Positions 17,652 through 27,918 of a stretch of DNA of 64,000 nucleotides are shown one piece after another. The stretch spans positions 62,001-126,000 of the forward strand of contig NZ_JAFKJN010000017.1 in NCBI RefSeq assembly GCF_017305915.1. Direction: 5' to 3'. The position numbers and the translations under genes are program-made. The notes under the pieces are model-generated. The model was not told where the DNA came from. It worked only from the letters and a program-made list of their open reading frames with translations, and did no database searches. How positions within the stretch are numbered: the first letter of the stretch is position 1; every line of letters starts with the position of its first letter. Origin of the DNA: Reyranella sp. (GTDB lineage: Bacteria > Pseudomonadota > Alphaproteobacteria > Reyranellales > Reyranellaceae).

Positions 17652-18614
17652 TTACGACGCCTTGAGCTTCAGCGGCGTGAGCGCGGCGACGAAGCGCTTG
17701 AACACGCGCGCCTGCTGGGCGAGCCAGCCGCGGCCGTTGTCGCGGTCGACCTCGGCATCGTCGACGCCGGTCGGGCGCGGCTCGGCGTCGAAGCGGGCGG
17801 TGCCGAACAGCATGTCCCAGACCGGGAAGACCGGCGCGAAGTTGTGGTCGTGGATGTGCGGATCGCGGGCGTCGGCCAGCGCGTGGTGCAGGCGGTGGAA
17901 GCGCGGCGCCACCAGCAGCCGCGCGCCCAGCCGGCCGAAGCTCATGTCGACATTGGCGTGGCTCCAGCTCTCGACCAGGCGGCCGACGATCAGGATCAGC
18001 ACGAAGTCGTCGGGCTGCACGCCGACCACCTGGGCGAACACCACCAGGACGAGGTTGACGATCAGGTCGTCGAGGATGTGGTTGCGGTCGTCGGTCCAGA
18101 CGGTGACGCGGCGCTGGCTGTGGTGCAGGCTGTGCAGCGCCCACCACCACGAGAACCGGTGCTGGGCGCGGTGCACCCAGTAGGCGGCGAAGTCGTACAG
18201 GACGAAATAGACCAGGAACGAGGCGAAGGCGTTGTCGTGAAGTCCGGGGATCAGCCGCTCCAGCCGCGGTGGCGCAAACCCCATTACCCGCACCAGATGC
18301 TCGATCTCCTGGGTGACCGGATAGGCAACGACGAACACCAGCAGCGGGATAATGCCGAGCTTGTTCAGCAGGGTGTAGATCCGGTCGACGCCGACCAGCC
18401 GGTCCTCGCCCTGCTCCACGCTCCAGCGGCGCTCGAAGAAGCGCATGACGATCGCGATCGCCGCGATCTGCACCACGCCCAGCATGACGAACTCGACGGC
18501 GTTGAACGCCGGCTCGAACCATTCCATCAGGTTGAGCGCGAACAGTATCGGGCTGACGAAGGTCTCGAACAGCCAGGTCTGCGTGCCGACCCAGAGATCG
18601 ATCAGCGGCCTCAT
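17652..18614 (-). CDS. Sterol desaturase / fatty acid hydroxylase superfamily protein
   Basis: A 320-aa integral membrane protein with several hydrophobic helices and the di-iron histidine clusters HRAQH (near 173), HSLHHS (near 185) and HRLHHALAD (near 270). This is the membrane FA_hydroxylase pattern; the enzyme would hydroxylate or desaturate a lipid. A 9-bp gap to the upstream beta-propeller gene suggests co-transcription. Confidence 0.87.
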   Translation of the reverse strand: MRPLIDLWVGTQTWLFETFVSPILFALNLMEWFEPAFNAVEFVMLGVVQIAAIAIVMRFFERRWSVEQGEDRLVGVDRIYTLLNKLGIIPLLVFVVAYPVTQEIEHLVRVMGFAPPRLERLIPGLHDNAFASFLVYFVLYDFAAYWVHRAQHRFSWWWALHSLHHSQRRVTVWTDDRNHILDDLIVNLVLVVFAQVVGVQPDDFVLILIVGRLVESWSHANVDMSFGRLGARLLVAPRFHRLHHALADARDPHIHDHNFAPVFPVWDMLFGTARFDAEPRPTGVDDAEVDRDNGRGWLAQQARVFKRFVAALTPLKLKAS

Positions 18615-18623
18615 CGTCGCCCT

Positions 18624-19610
18624 CTAATCGTTGGCGGCGGCGCGCACCGGTGGCGTCATCGCGGGCGCCTTGAGGATGAACACGCCGTGCGGCGACTTGC
18701 CGACCGGGATGCTGCCGGTGACCTTGAGGGTCGCGAGATCGACGATGGCGATGCGGCGCAGGAAGCGCTGGGTCACCCACAGCTCCTTGCCGTCGGGCGT
18801 GATGTCCATGCAGTCGGGTCCGCCCGGCACGCGCAGGCTGGCCACCACCGTCATGTCCTTGGTGTCGATCAGCGACACCGTGCCCTCGACGCGGTTGCTC
18901 AGGAACCAGTGGCGGCCGTCGCCCCTCGGCCAGAAATTATGCGCGCCCTTGCCGGTCTTCAGCCGGCCGGTGACCGTGCCGTTGGCCGGATCGAGGGTGA
19001 CCACCGAATCCTCGCCGGTCAGCGCCACCATCAGGCGCTTGTTGTCGGGCAGCATGACCACGCCGGCCGGCGCCTTGCCGACCTCGACGTTCCACTTGAT
19101 GTTCTGGGTCGCGAGGTCGAAGGCGACGACGCGGGCGCTCTGCTGCAGGGTGACGAACACCGTCTTCGACTCCCTGTCGAAGTCGAGATGGCTCGGCAAG
19201 CCGTCGATGAAGATGCGGCCGGCGAGCTTGAAGTCGCCGTCGTAGCGGTAGATGTCGACGTGATCGAGCCGGTACGCCGCGGTCACGAACCACTTGCCGT
19301 CCGGGCTGAAGCCGAGCTGGTAGGGATCGATGATGTTGCGGACGACCCGCTTGCGCTCGCCGGTCTTGCTGTCGAGCACGACCAGCTCGTTGGTCACGGT
19401 CGAGGCGACCAGCAGTTCCTTGCCGTCCGGCGTCGGGATCAGGTGATGCGGCTCGCGGCCGAGCGGGTAGCGCGCGATCTCGCTGCGCAGCCCGCGGCTG
19501 ACGACGCTGTACGACGCCTCCTCGGAATTGAGGACGATGACCTGGTCGGCGTGCGCAACGGCGCTCGCGCCCAGACCCAGCGCCAGTGCCGCAATGACCG
19601 CTATTTTCAT
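18624..19610 (-). CDS. Secreted YVTN-type beta-propeller protein
   Basis: A 328-aa protein with a clear signal peptide MKIAVIAALALG...AVAHA (about 1-21) and repeated propeller blades: GREPHHLIPTPDGKELLVAS, PYQLGFSPDGKWFVTA, PAGVVMLPDNKRLMVAL, PDCMDITPDGKELWVT and PHGVFILKA. This is the YVTN/YncE-like seven-blade pattern. The ATG at 19610 is chosen for the signal peptide; a TTG at 19640 would add ten residues in front. It may serve the sterol-desaturase-like enzyme downstream, but that is only proximity. Confidence 0.82.
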   Translation of the reverse strand: MKIAVIAALALGLGASAVAHADQVIVLNSEEASYSVVSRGLRSEIARYPLGREPHHLIPTPDGKELLVASTVTNELVVLDSKTGERKRVVRNIIDPYQLGFSPDGKWFVTAAYRLDHVDIYRYDGDFKLAGRIFIDGLPSHLDFDRESKTVFVTLQQSARVVAFDLATQNIKWNVEVGKAPAGVVMLPDNKRLMVALTGEDSVVTLDPANGTVTGRLKTGKGAHNFWPRGDGRHWFLSNRVEGTVSLIDTKDMTVVASLRVPGGPDCMDITPDGKELWVTQRFLRRIAIVDLATLKVTGSIPVGKSPHGVFILKAPAMTPPVRAAAND

Positions 19611-19664
19611 GTCGGAAACGGACTCTCCCTGCGGCGCCAATTCAGCAGGAATCCGCGCGCCGCG

Positions 19665-19787
19665 CTAGAGCGGTTTCCGACTGGATGGAGCCGCTTGCGG
19701 CTCCATCCAGTCGGAAACGCGCGCACGGGCGATGCTTGTTGAAGCGGGCCCCTTCCGCCCGGCTTTAGCCGGGCGGAAGGGCTTCAG
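19665..19787. repeat. Family A two-hairpin dispersed repeat, copy 2 (diverged)
   Basis: Same design as copy 1, with 22-bp arms at 19673-19694/19697-19718 and 15-bp arms at 19750-19764/19767-19781. Many stem bases differ from copies 1 and 3, yet pairing is complete. The right end overlaps the 3' end of the KDPG aldolase gene. Confidence 0.8.
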
Positions 19788-20410
19788 GATCGTTTGAGCG
19801 CGGCCGCCGCTTTTGCCAGGCGTTCGACCCGTGACCAATCGCCGGCCGCGACCGCGTCGCGCGGCGCCACCCACGAGCCGCCGACGCAGGCGACGTTCGG
19901 CAGCGCGAGATAGGCCGGCGCGATCTCAATGCCGATTCCGCCGGTCGGGCAAAACCGCAGGCCGGCCAGCGGCGCGGCGACGGCCTTCAGCCACGTCGTC
20001 CCGCCGGCCGCGTCGGCGGGAAAGAACTTCAACAGCCGGAAGCCCCGTTCCCGCAGGGCCAATGCTTCCGAGACGGTCTGGACGCCGGGCAGGAACGGCA
20101 GCCCGGAGTCCCTGACCGCCCGGGCCAAGGCATCCGTGCACCCTGGACTGACTCCGAATTGCGCCCCGGCATCGATCGCCTGCCGCAGTTGGGCCTCGTC
20201 GAGCACCGTCCCCGCCCCGACCACCGCCTCCGGCACCTCACGGGCGATGGCGGCCAGGGCGTCGAGCGCGACGCCGGTCCGGAAGGTGATCTCCAGTACC
20301 GAAAGGCCACCCGCCACCAGCGCCCGGGCGAGCGGTACGGCGTCGGCCAGCCGCTCGATCGTCAGCACCGGGATGACCGGCGCCTTGGCCGCGATCGCGG
20401 CGATGTCCAT
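19784..20410 (-). CDS. eda: KDPG / 2-keto-3-deoxy-6-phospho-sugar aldolase
   Basis: A 208-aa class I aldolase. The catalytic glutamate region LEITFRT (near 40), VGAGTVLD, the Schiff-base lysine in LLKFFPADAAGG (near 130) and FCPTGGI (phosphate binding) match Eda. It cleaves KDPG to pyruvate and glyceraldehyde-3-phosphate, completing the Entner-Doudoroff-like route with the dehydratase and kinase upstream. A family B palindrome separates it from the SDR gene on the same strand. Confidence 0.9.
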   Translation of the reverse strand: MDIAAIAAKAPVIPVLTIERLADAVPLARALVAGGLSVLEITFRTGVALDALAAIAREVPEAVVGAGTVLDEAQLRQAIDAGAQFGVSPGCTDALARAVRDSGLPFLPGVQTVSEALALRERGFRLLKFFPADAAGGTTWLKAVAAPLAGLRFCPTGGIGIEIAPAYLALPNVACVGGSWVAPRDAVAAGDWSRVERLAKAAAALKRS

Positions 20411-20427
20411 CAGGTCCTGCTCCCTCG

Positions 20428-20494
20428 GTCATCCCGAGCGGAGCGAGGGATCCTTAAGGCAGCAGGAAAGATCCCTCGCTGCGCTCGGGATGAC
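20428..20494. repeat. Family B GTCATCCCGAGCG palindrome, copy 1
   Basis: An inverted pair of about 27 bp: GTCATCCCGAGCGGAGCGAG... and its near-complement ...CGCTGCGCTCGGGATGAC, around a short centre. Equivalent elements lie at 26894, 37566 and 42909. It sits between two co-oriented genes of the sugar-acid cluster. Confidence 0.85.
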
Positions 20495-20504
20495 AGCACG
20501 CCCA

Positions 20505-21798
<1,294 letters not shown>

Positions 21799-21811
21799 AA
21801 TTGCTGTTCCG

Positions 21812-22816
21812 CTACTTCACCAGGCCCTTTTCGCGGTAGAACTTTTCGGCGCCGGGATGCAGCGGAATGCCGAGGCCTGTGGTCGCCGTCTCGAGCCGGA
21901 TCTCGCGGCCTTTGATGTGGCCTGAATCGAGCAGCTTGCGCGTCGCCGGGTGCCACAGCGCCGCAGTGACCTTGTAGATCAGCTCCTCGTTCTGCTTGCT
22001 CGAGGTGACCCACAGCGCATGCACGCTCACCGTCTTGACGCCGGCGACCCCCTTGTAGGCGTCGTCGGGGATCTCCTCGGCGCTGAAGAAGCTGAACTGG
22101 CTGACCAGCTTGTCGACCTCGGGGCCCTCGATCGGCACCAGCTCGACGCCGACCGTGGCGGCGAGGTCGGCGACCGCGCTCTGCGGATAGCCGCTGACCG
22201 AGAAGAAGCCGTCGATGGTGCCGTCCTTCAGGCTGTCGGCCACGCGCTGGGCGGGGAAATACTGCGCCTGCAGGTCCTTCTCGGTCATGCCGAAAGCCTC
22301 CAGGATCAGCCGGGCGTCGACCAGGGTGCCGGAGCCCGGCTCGTCGAGCGAGATCTTGCGGCCGCGCAGGTCGCGCACCGACCTGATGCCCGAGCCCTTG
22401 CGCACCACGAGCTGCACGCTCTCAGGGTACAGGTTGGCGATCGCCCGCAGCACGTCGACCTTGGGACGGCCGGCGTAGATGCCGGTGCCGTTGTAGGCCC
22501 AGTAGGCGATATCCGACTGCACGAAGCCCGACTGCGCCGTGCCCGCGGCGATCGCCGCCACGTTGGCGACCGAGCCGTTGGAGGCGACCGAGGTCGCCAC
22601 CAGGCCCGGCACGCCGCACGAGCCGCCCTCGTTGCAGGGTCGCGAGCCCGGCGGGTTGGAGATCGCGTTGGCGATCAGGCCGCCGATCGGGAAGTAGGTG
22701 CCGACCGTGCCGCCCGTCAGGATGCGGAAGAAGGTGATGTCCTGCTGGGCCACGGTTGCGAGGGGCGCGCCGAGAGGAAGCAGCGCGGCGCCCGCCAGAA
22801 GAGTCCGCCGGCGCAT
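21812..22816 (-). CDS. TAXI-family TRAP transporter solute-binding protein
   Basis: A 334-aa protein with a Tat-like or Sec signal (MRRRTLLAGAALL, about 1-24) and TAXI features: ILTGGTVGTYFPIGGLIANAIS, VATSVASNGSVANVAAIAAG, SGFVQSDIAYWAY and ISLDEPGSGT. TAXI proteins deliver small carboxylates to DctQM-type TRAP permeases; no permease is nearby, so it is an orphan. The start overlaps the sirtuin stop as TGATG, implying coupled translation of two apparently unrelated proteins. Confidence 0.9.
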   Translation of the reverse strand: MRRRTLLAGAALLPLGAPLATVAQQDITFFRILTGGTVGTYFPIGGLIANAISNPPGSRPCNEGGSCGVPGLVATSVASNGSVANVAAIAAGTAQSGFVQSDIAYWAYNGTGIYAGRPKVDVLRAIANLYPESVQLVVRKGSGIRSVRDLRGRKISLDEPGSGTLVDARLILEAFGMTEKDLQAQYFPAQRVADSLKDGTIDGFFSVSGYPQSAVADLAATVGVELVPIEGPEVDKLVSQFSFFSAEEIPDDAYKGVAGVKTVSVHALWVTSSKQNEELIYKVTAALWHPATRKLLDSGHIKGREIRLETATTGLGIPLHPGAEKFYREKGLVK

Positions 22817-23562
22817 CAGTTCACCCCGACCACGCGGCTCATGGTCGGCCCGATCTCGCCATGGACCACCAGGTCGGCCTCGTCGTCCTGGTCGGTCGGG
22901 TCGCGGTTCAGGATGACCAGCCCGGCGCCGCGTCGCTTGGCGATGCGCGGGAAGCCGGCCGCCGGATAGACGACCAGCGAGCTGCCCAGCACGATGAACA
23001 GGTCGCACTGCTGGGTCTCGTCCTGGGCGCGCGCCATCTGGATCTCGGGCATCGCCTGGCCGAAGGAGATGGTCGCGGTCTTCACGATGCCCTCGCATTT
23101 CTCGCAGATCGGCAGGATGCCTTTGCCCTGGAACGCCTTCCTGATCGGCTCGAGCTCGTAGCGCTGGCCGCAATCGAGACAGGTCGCGTAGGTCGTGTTG
23201 CCGTGCAGCTCGATGATCCTGGACGCCGGCACGCCGGAGCGCTGGTGCAGGCCGTCGACGTTCTGGGTGATGATCGCGGTCATCTTGCCCAGCTCGACCA
23301 GCTTGGCGAGCGCGCGATGGCCGGCATTGGGCTCGGCCTTGAGCATGGTCTGGTCGGTCGCGAACTTGCGGCGCCAGGCCTCGCGGCGCATCTCCTCCGA
23401 CGCCATGAAGTCGTCGAAGTAGATCGGCTGGTACTTGGTCCAGATGCCGCCGGGCGAGCGGAAGTCGGGGATGCCCGACTCGGTCGAGATGCCTGCGCCG
23501 GTGAAGGCGACGATGCGCCTGGCACCGTCGATCAGTTCGCGCAGCCGGTCGATCTCGCTCAT
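22816..23562 (-). CDS. NAD-dependent protein deacylase, Sir2 family
   Basis: A 248-aa sirtuin. NAD-binding GAGISTESGIPDFRS is near residue 20, TQNVDGLHQRSG near 100, the catalytic histidine in ELHGNT near 120, zinc cysteines CLDC and CEKC near 130 and 155, and VLGSSLVVYPAAG near 195. It removes acyl groups from lysines. The ATG at 23562 is preferred because GGAG lies 9 bp upstream; the more upstream ATG (23601) falls in a REP-like repeat. Confidence 0.9.
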   Translation of the reverse strand: MSEIDRLRELIDGARRIVAFTGAGISTESGIPDFRSPGGIWTKYQPIYFDDFMASEEMRREAWRRKFATDQTMLKAEPNAGHRALAKLVELGKMTAIITQNVDGLHQRSGVPASRIIELHGNTTYATCLDCGQRYELEPIRKAFQGKGILPICEKCEGIVKTATISFGQAMPEIQMARAQDETQQCDLFIVLGSSLVVYPAAGFPRIAKRRGAGLVILNRDPTDQDDEADLVVHGEIGPTMSRVVGVN

Positions 23563-23590
23563 GGGCCCCTGCTCCACAAAGTCTTCGTCC

Positions 23591-23685
23591 TTCCCCGTCA
23601 TACGGGGGAGGATACAGGAGGGGGAAGGCCACAGACCCCGCCTGAGGCTCTCCCTCTCCCTGCCTCCCCCGTGCGACGGGGGAGG
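23591..23685. repeat. Family C paired REP-like element
   Basis: Two CCCCGTCnnACGGGGGAGG-type hairpins, 23591-23611 and 23663-23685. The inner flanks GGATACAGGAGGGGGAAGG and CTCCCTCTCCCTGCC are roughly complementary. It sits between the stop of the LivF gene and the start of the sirtuin gene, in the same arrangement as 44248-44342 and 45284-45419. Confidence 0.8.
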
Positions 23686-23693
23686 TGGAAGAT

Positions 23694-24485
<792 letters not shown>

Positions 24486-24503
24486 GGCTCAAAACCTCGA
24501 GGC

Positions 24504-25751
24504 TCAGGACTTGTTGGCTTCGGCCGCCAGATGCCTCTGGATCACCGAGCGATAACCCTGGAACCACTTCTTGGTCTGCATCAGCTTGCCGCCCTTGACC
24601 GTCCAGATCTCGCACCAGCCGCCGCCCTCGTGGTCGGCCTGGGTGAGCTCCATCGGCGGGACGAGGCCGCCCAGGGTGAAGTTCTTGACCTGCTCCATGC
24701 CCTTCTTGACGTCCTCCGGAGTCGGCGCCGCGCCGCCCTTGGCCTTGATGGCGTTGCGCGCCGCCTCGGCATGCAGCGCCGCGATGAAGACGCCGCGGTT
24801 GTAGTAGACCGTCGAGTCCATCTCCTTGGGGGCCGACTTGCCGCCGGCCTTGTACATGGCCTCGATGTCCTTGATCACCTGGAAGTCCTTGCCGACGCCG
24901 GCGAACTGGATGGTGTTGTAGCCTTCGGCGACTCCCATGCCGCCGGCGGCGACGATGTCGGCCTCGGCGCTGCCCCACACGAAGGCGACGACCTTCGACA
25001 GCGGGTAGCCCTTGCCCTTCAGCTCCTTGATCGACACCGACGGCGCGCGGCCGAACAGGTGGGTGATCACGAAGTCGGGCTTGTATCGCTGCACGATGTC
25101 GGTGACCTGCGAGCCCATCTCGACGCCCGGCGCGGGCACCGCGAAGGTGCGCAGGTCGAAGCCCTCGGCCTTGGCGAGGTCCTCGAGGATCGGCAGCGGC
25201 TCCTTGCCGGCCGGGTTGTCGTAGAACACGAAGGCGATCTTCTTGCCCTTCAGCCCGCCCATCTTCTCCTTGGCGAACTCGACGGCGGCACCGGCCTGCG
25301 ACCAGTAGCTGGCGGCGATCGGGAAGGTGTACGGGAACTTCTTGCCGTCGGCCGCGGCGGCGGTGCCGAAGCCGGGCGAGGTGCCGAGGATCTTGTCCTC
25401 CTCGAGCTTCTTGTTGAGCGCGGCGGTCTGCGGCGTGCCGTAGAGGCCCTCGAGCACGGCGCCCTCCTTCTTGAAGCGCTCGTGCGCCTCGATCGCCGGC
25501 GGCACCTTGTACTCGTTGTCGACCTCGACGACCTTGATCTTGAAGCCCTCGATGCCGCCCTTGCTGTTCACCAGCGCGATGTAGTCGTGGTAGCCGGGGC
25601 ACAGCACCTGGCCGACCGTGGCCGTCGGCCCGGTGCGGTCGCATTGCAGGCCGAACACCAGCTCCTTGCCCTGGGCGAAAGCGCCCGACGCGATCGCCAG
25701 GCTGCCGGTCGCAACCGCCAGGCCCAGCACACTCTTCTTGTACCTCATCAT
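24504..25751 (-). CDS. Liv-type ABC transporter periplasmic binding protein
   Basis: A 415-aa type I periplasmic binding protein with signal peptide MMRYKKSVLGLAVATGSLAIASGAFA (about 1-26). The receptor core has FGLQCDRTGPTATVG, GYHDYIALVNSKGGIEG, LYGTPQTAALNKKLEEDKI and FVFYDNPAGKEPLP. It is the substrate-capturing part of the surrounding Liv-like transporter. The related binding proteins at 53994 and 57129 are not near a permease. Confidence 0.9.
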   Translation of the reverse strand: MMRYKKSVLGLAVATGSLAIASGAFAQGKELVFGLQCDRTGPTATVGQVLCPGYHDYIALVNSKGGIEGFKIKVVEVDNEYKVPPAIEAHERFKKEGAVLEGLYGTPQTAALNKKLEEDKILGTSPGFGTAAAADGKKFPYTFPIAASYWSQAGAAVEFAKEKMGGLKGKKIAFVFYDNPAGKEPLPILEDLAKAEGFDLRTFAVPAPGVEMGSQVTDIVQRYKPDFVITHLFGRAPSVSIKELKGKGYPLSKVVAFVWGSAEADIVAAGGMGVAEGYNTIQFAGVGKDFQVIKDIEAMYKAGGKSAPKEMDSTVYYNRGVFIAALHAEAARNAIKAKGGAAPTPEDVKKGMEQVKNFTLGGLVPPMELTQADHEGGGWCEIWTVKGGKLMQTKKWFQGYRSVIQRHLAAEANKS

Positions 25752-25793
25752 GGGTTCCTCCTTTTGCGTTGCTTGATTGACGAGACCCCCCGC

Positions 25794-26861
25794 CTAGTAG
25801 GAGAAGGGCCAGACCCGGAAGTAGCTCCGGACATTGCGCCACAGTCGGTTGAGCCCCTCGGGCTCGATGACCAGGAAGAAGATGATCAGCCCGCCGAACA
25901 CCGCGAGGCGCGTTCCCGACACCACGCTGGCGAGCTCAGAGTCGGTGAAGAAGAACGATCCCACCTGCTCCATCAGAGTACGGATCACGATCGGCAGCAA
26001 GGTCACGAAGATCGCGCCGAACACCGAACCGAGGACCGAGCCGAGGCCGCCGATGATGATCATCGCCAGGAAGTCGATCGACACGCCGAGCTGGAACTGC
26101 TCGTAGTTGGCGATGCCGAAATAGTAGGTATAGAGCACGCCGCAGACGCCGGCGTAGAACGACGAGATCGCGAACGACAGCAGCTTGTAGCGGAAGATGT
26201 CGATGCCGATGATCTCGGCGGCGATGTCCTGGTCGCGCACGGCGATGAAGGCGCGGCCGATGCGGCTGCGCATCAGGTTGAGCGTGGCGACGATCGCCAG
26301 GACCGCGAAGAACAGCAGGAAGTAGTAGAGCCGGCCCTGGGTGTTGAGCACGAAGCCGAACAGGTCGGGCCGCGGCACCTCGATCGAGGCCTGGGCGCCG
26401 CCCGAGATCGCCGGCACGTGGTTGATCGTCCATTCGATGATCAGCTGGCCGGCCAGCGTCGCGATCGCGAGGTAGAGGCCCTTGATGCGCAGGCTGGGGA
26501 CGCCGACCAGGGCGCCGATCGCCGCCGCCATCAGCCCGCCCGCCGGCAGGGTCAGCCAGAACGGCAGGTCGAGCTTCACCGCGAGGTTGGCCGCGGCGTA
26601 GGCGCCGACCGACATGAAGGCGCCGTGGCCGAGCGAGATCTGGCCGGTGTAGCCGACCAGGATGTTGAGCCCCAGCGCGCCGACCACGGCGATGAAGATC
26701 AGGTTCAGGATCGACAGGTAATAGTCGTGCAGCGTGAGCGGCAGGATGACGATGAAGATCAGCGCCAGCACCGCAATCGTCCATTTGGCGATCGGCAGCG
26801 GGTAGAGCGCCATGTCGGCGGCGTAGGTCGTCTTGAAGACTCCGGCTTCGCGATGGAACAT
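25794..26861 (-). CDS. livM: Liv-type ABC transporter permease (LivM)
   Basis: A 355-aa polytopic permease with the BPD_transp_2 signature LGLNILVGYTGQISLGHGAFMSVGAYAAA near residue 65 and the cytoplasmic EAA-like loop RIGRAFIAVRDQDIAAEIIGIDIFRYKLLSF. It pairs with the LivH permease encoded just upstream. The two are separated by about 150 bp that contain a family B palindrome. M17 (MALYPLP) is a possible alternative start. Confidence 0.88.
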   Translation of the reverse strand: MFHREAGVFKTTYAADMALYPLPIAKWTIAVLALIFIVILPLTLHDYYLSILNLIFIAVVGALGLNILVGYTGQISLGHGAFMSVGAYAAANLAVKLDLPFWLTLPAGGLMAAAIGALVGVPSLRIKGLYLAIATLAGQLIIEWTINHVPAISGGAQASIEVPRPDLFGFVLNTQGRLYYFLLFFAVLAIVATLNLMRSRIGRAFIAVRDQDIAAEIIGIDIFRYKLLSFAISSFYAGVCGVLYTYYFGIANYEQFQLGVSIDFLAMIIIGGLGSVLGSVFGAIFVTLLPIVIRTLMEQVGSFFFTDSELASVVSGTRLAVFGGLIIFFLVIEPEGLNRLWRNVRSYFRVWPFSY

Positions 26862-26893
26862 GACTACCTTTTGTCGTCCTGAGCGGAGCCTCT

Positions 26894-26995
26894 GTCATCC
26901 TGAGCGTAGCGAAGGATCTCATGGCGCTTCATCGCACATGACGCTCGCCTTCGCGTCATGGGCGCAATGAGATCCTTCGCTTCGCTCAGGACGAC
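26894..26995. repeat. Family B GTCATCCTGAGCG palindrome, copy 2
   Basis: Long inverted arms reading GTCATCCTGAGCGTAGCGAA...GGATCTCATGGCGC and back from GCGCAATGAGATCC...CTCAGGACGAC around a 34-bp centre. A partial extra arm GTCGTCCTGAGCGGA lies just outside (26873-26887). It sits between livH and livM inside an operon, so it may act as an mRNA stability or attenuation structure. Confidence 0.82.
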
Positions 26996-27012
26996 AGAGA
27001 AACCGATACTCA

Positions 27013-27918
27013 TCACACCCGCTCGATCTGTCGTTTGCCGAAGATGCCGTAGGGCCGGAACATCAGCACCAGGATCATCAGCAGGTAGGGGGCGAAGTCC
27101 TTGGTGCCGCCGCCGACGTAAGGATCGAGGTAGCCCGCGGCGAGGCTCTCGACGACGCCGATGATCAGGCCGCCGACCACCGCGCCGCCGATCGAATCGA
27201 GGCCGCCCAGGATCACCACCGGGAAGACCTTCAGCCCGACCACGGCGATCTGCACGTCGACGCCCAGCATGCTGCCCCAGACGATGCCGCCCAGCGCCGA
27301 GACGATGCCGGCCATCGCCCAGGCCAAGGCGAAGTAGCGCTCGACATTGATGCCCATCGCCTGCGCGACCTGCTGATTGTCGGCGACGGCGCGCATGGCG
27401 ACGCCCATGCGGCTCTTCTTGAAGAACCAGCTGAAGCCCGCGAACAGCACGATCGCCACGGCTGCACCCAGCACCTGGATCGGCGGCAGGGTGGCCGGCC
27501 CGATCACCACAGGATCGTCGGGGATCGGCAGCGGCAGCGCCCGCGTCTCGCCGCCGAAGATGATGGGCGTCAGGCCGCGCAGCACGGCGGCCAGGCCGAT
27601 GGTCGCCATGATCACCGCGACGATCGGCCGGCCGAGCAAGGGCCGCAGCACCACCCGCTCGAGCCCGAAGCCGAAGCCGATCATGACCGCCAGCACGACG
27701 AGCACGGCGAGGATCGCGCCCAGGATCGGCGAGGTGTTGAAGGCGACGACGACGGCGCCGATCAGCGCCGCCATCATGACGAACTCGCCCTGGGCGAAGT
27801 TGATCGCGTCGGTCGACTTGTAGACCAGCACGAAACCCAGCGCGATCAGCGAGTACATCAGCCCGATCGACAAGCCGTTCAGCATCAGGGCGATAAAAAA
27901 ACCGAGATCTTCGGACAT
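27013..27918 (-). CDS. livH: Liv-type ABC transporter permease (LivH)
   Basis: A 301-aa permease starting MSEDLGFFIALMLNGLSIGLMYSLIALGFVLVYKST. The LivH signature NFAQGEFVMMAALIGA is near residue 45 and the loop SRMGVAMRAVADNQQVAQAMGI near 180. About eight hydrophobic helices. It directly abuts the acyl-CoA ligase gene upstream with no spacer. Confidence 0.9.
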   Translation of the reverse strand: MSEDLGFFIALMLNGLSIGLMYSLIALGFVLVYKSTDAINFAQGEFVMMAALIGAVVVAFNTSPILGAILAVLVVLAVMIGFGFGLERVVLRPLLGRPIVAVIMATIGLAAVLRGLTPIIFGGETRALPLPIPDDPVVIGPATLPPIQVLGAAVAIVLFAGFSWFFKKSRMGVAMRAVADNQQVAQAMGINVERYFALAWAMAGIVSALGGIVWGSMLGVDVQIAVVGLKVFPVVILGGLDSIGGAVVGGLIIGVVESLAAGYLDPYVGGGTKDFAPYLLMILVLMFRPYGIFGKRQIERV

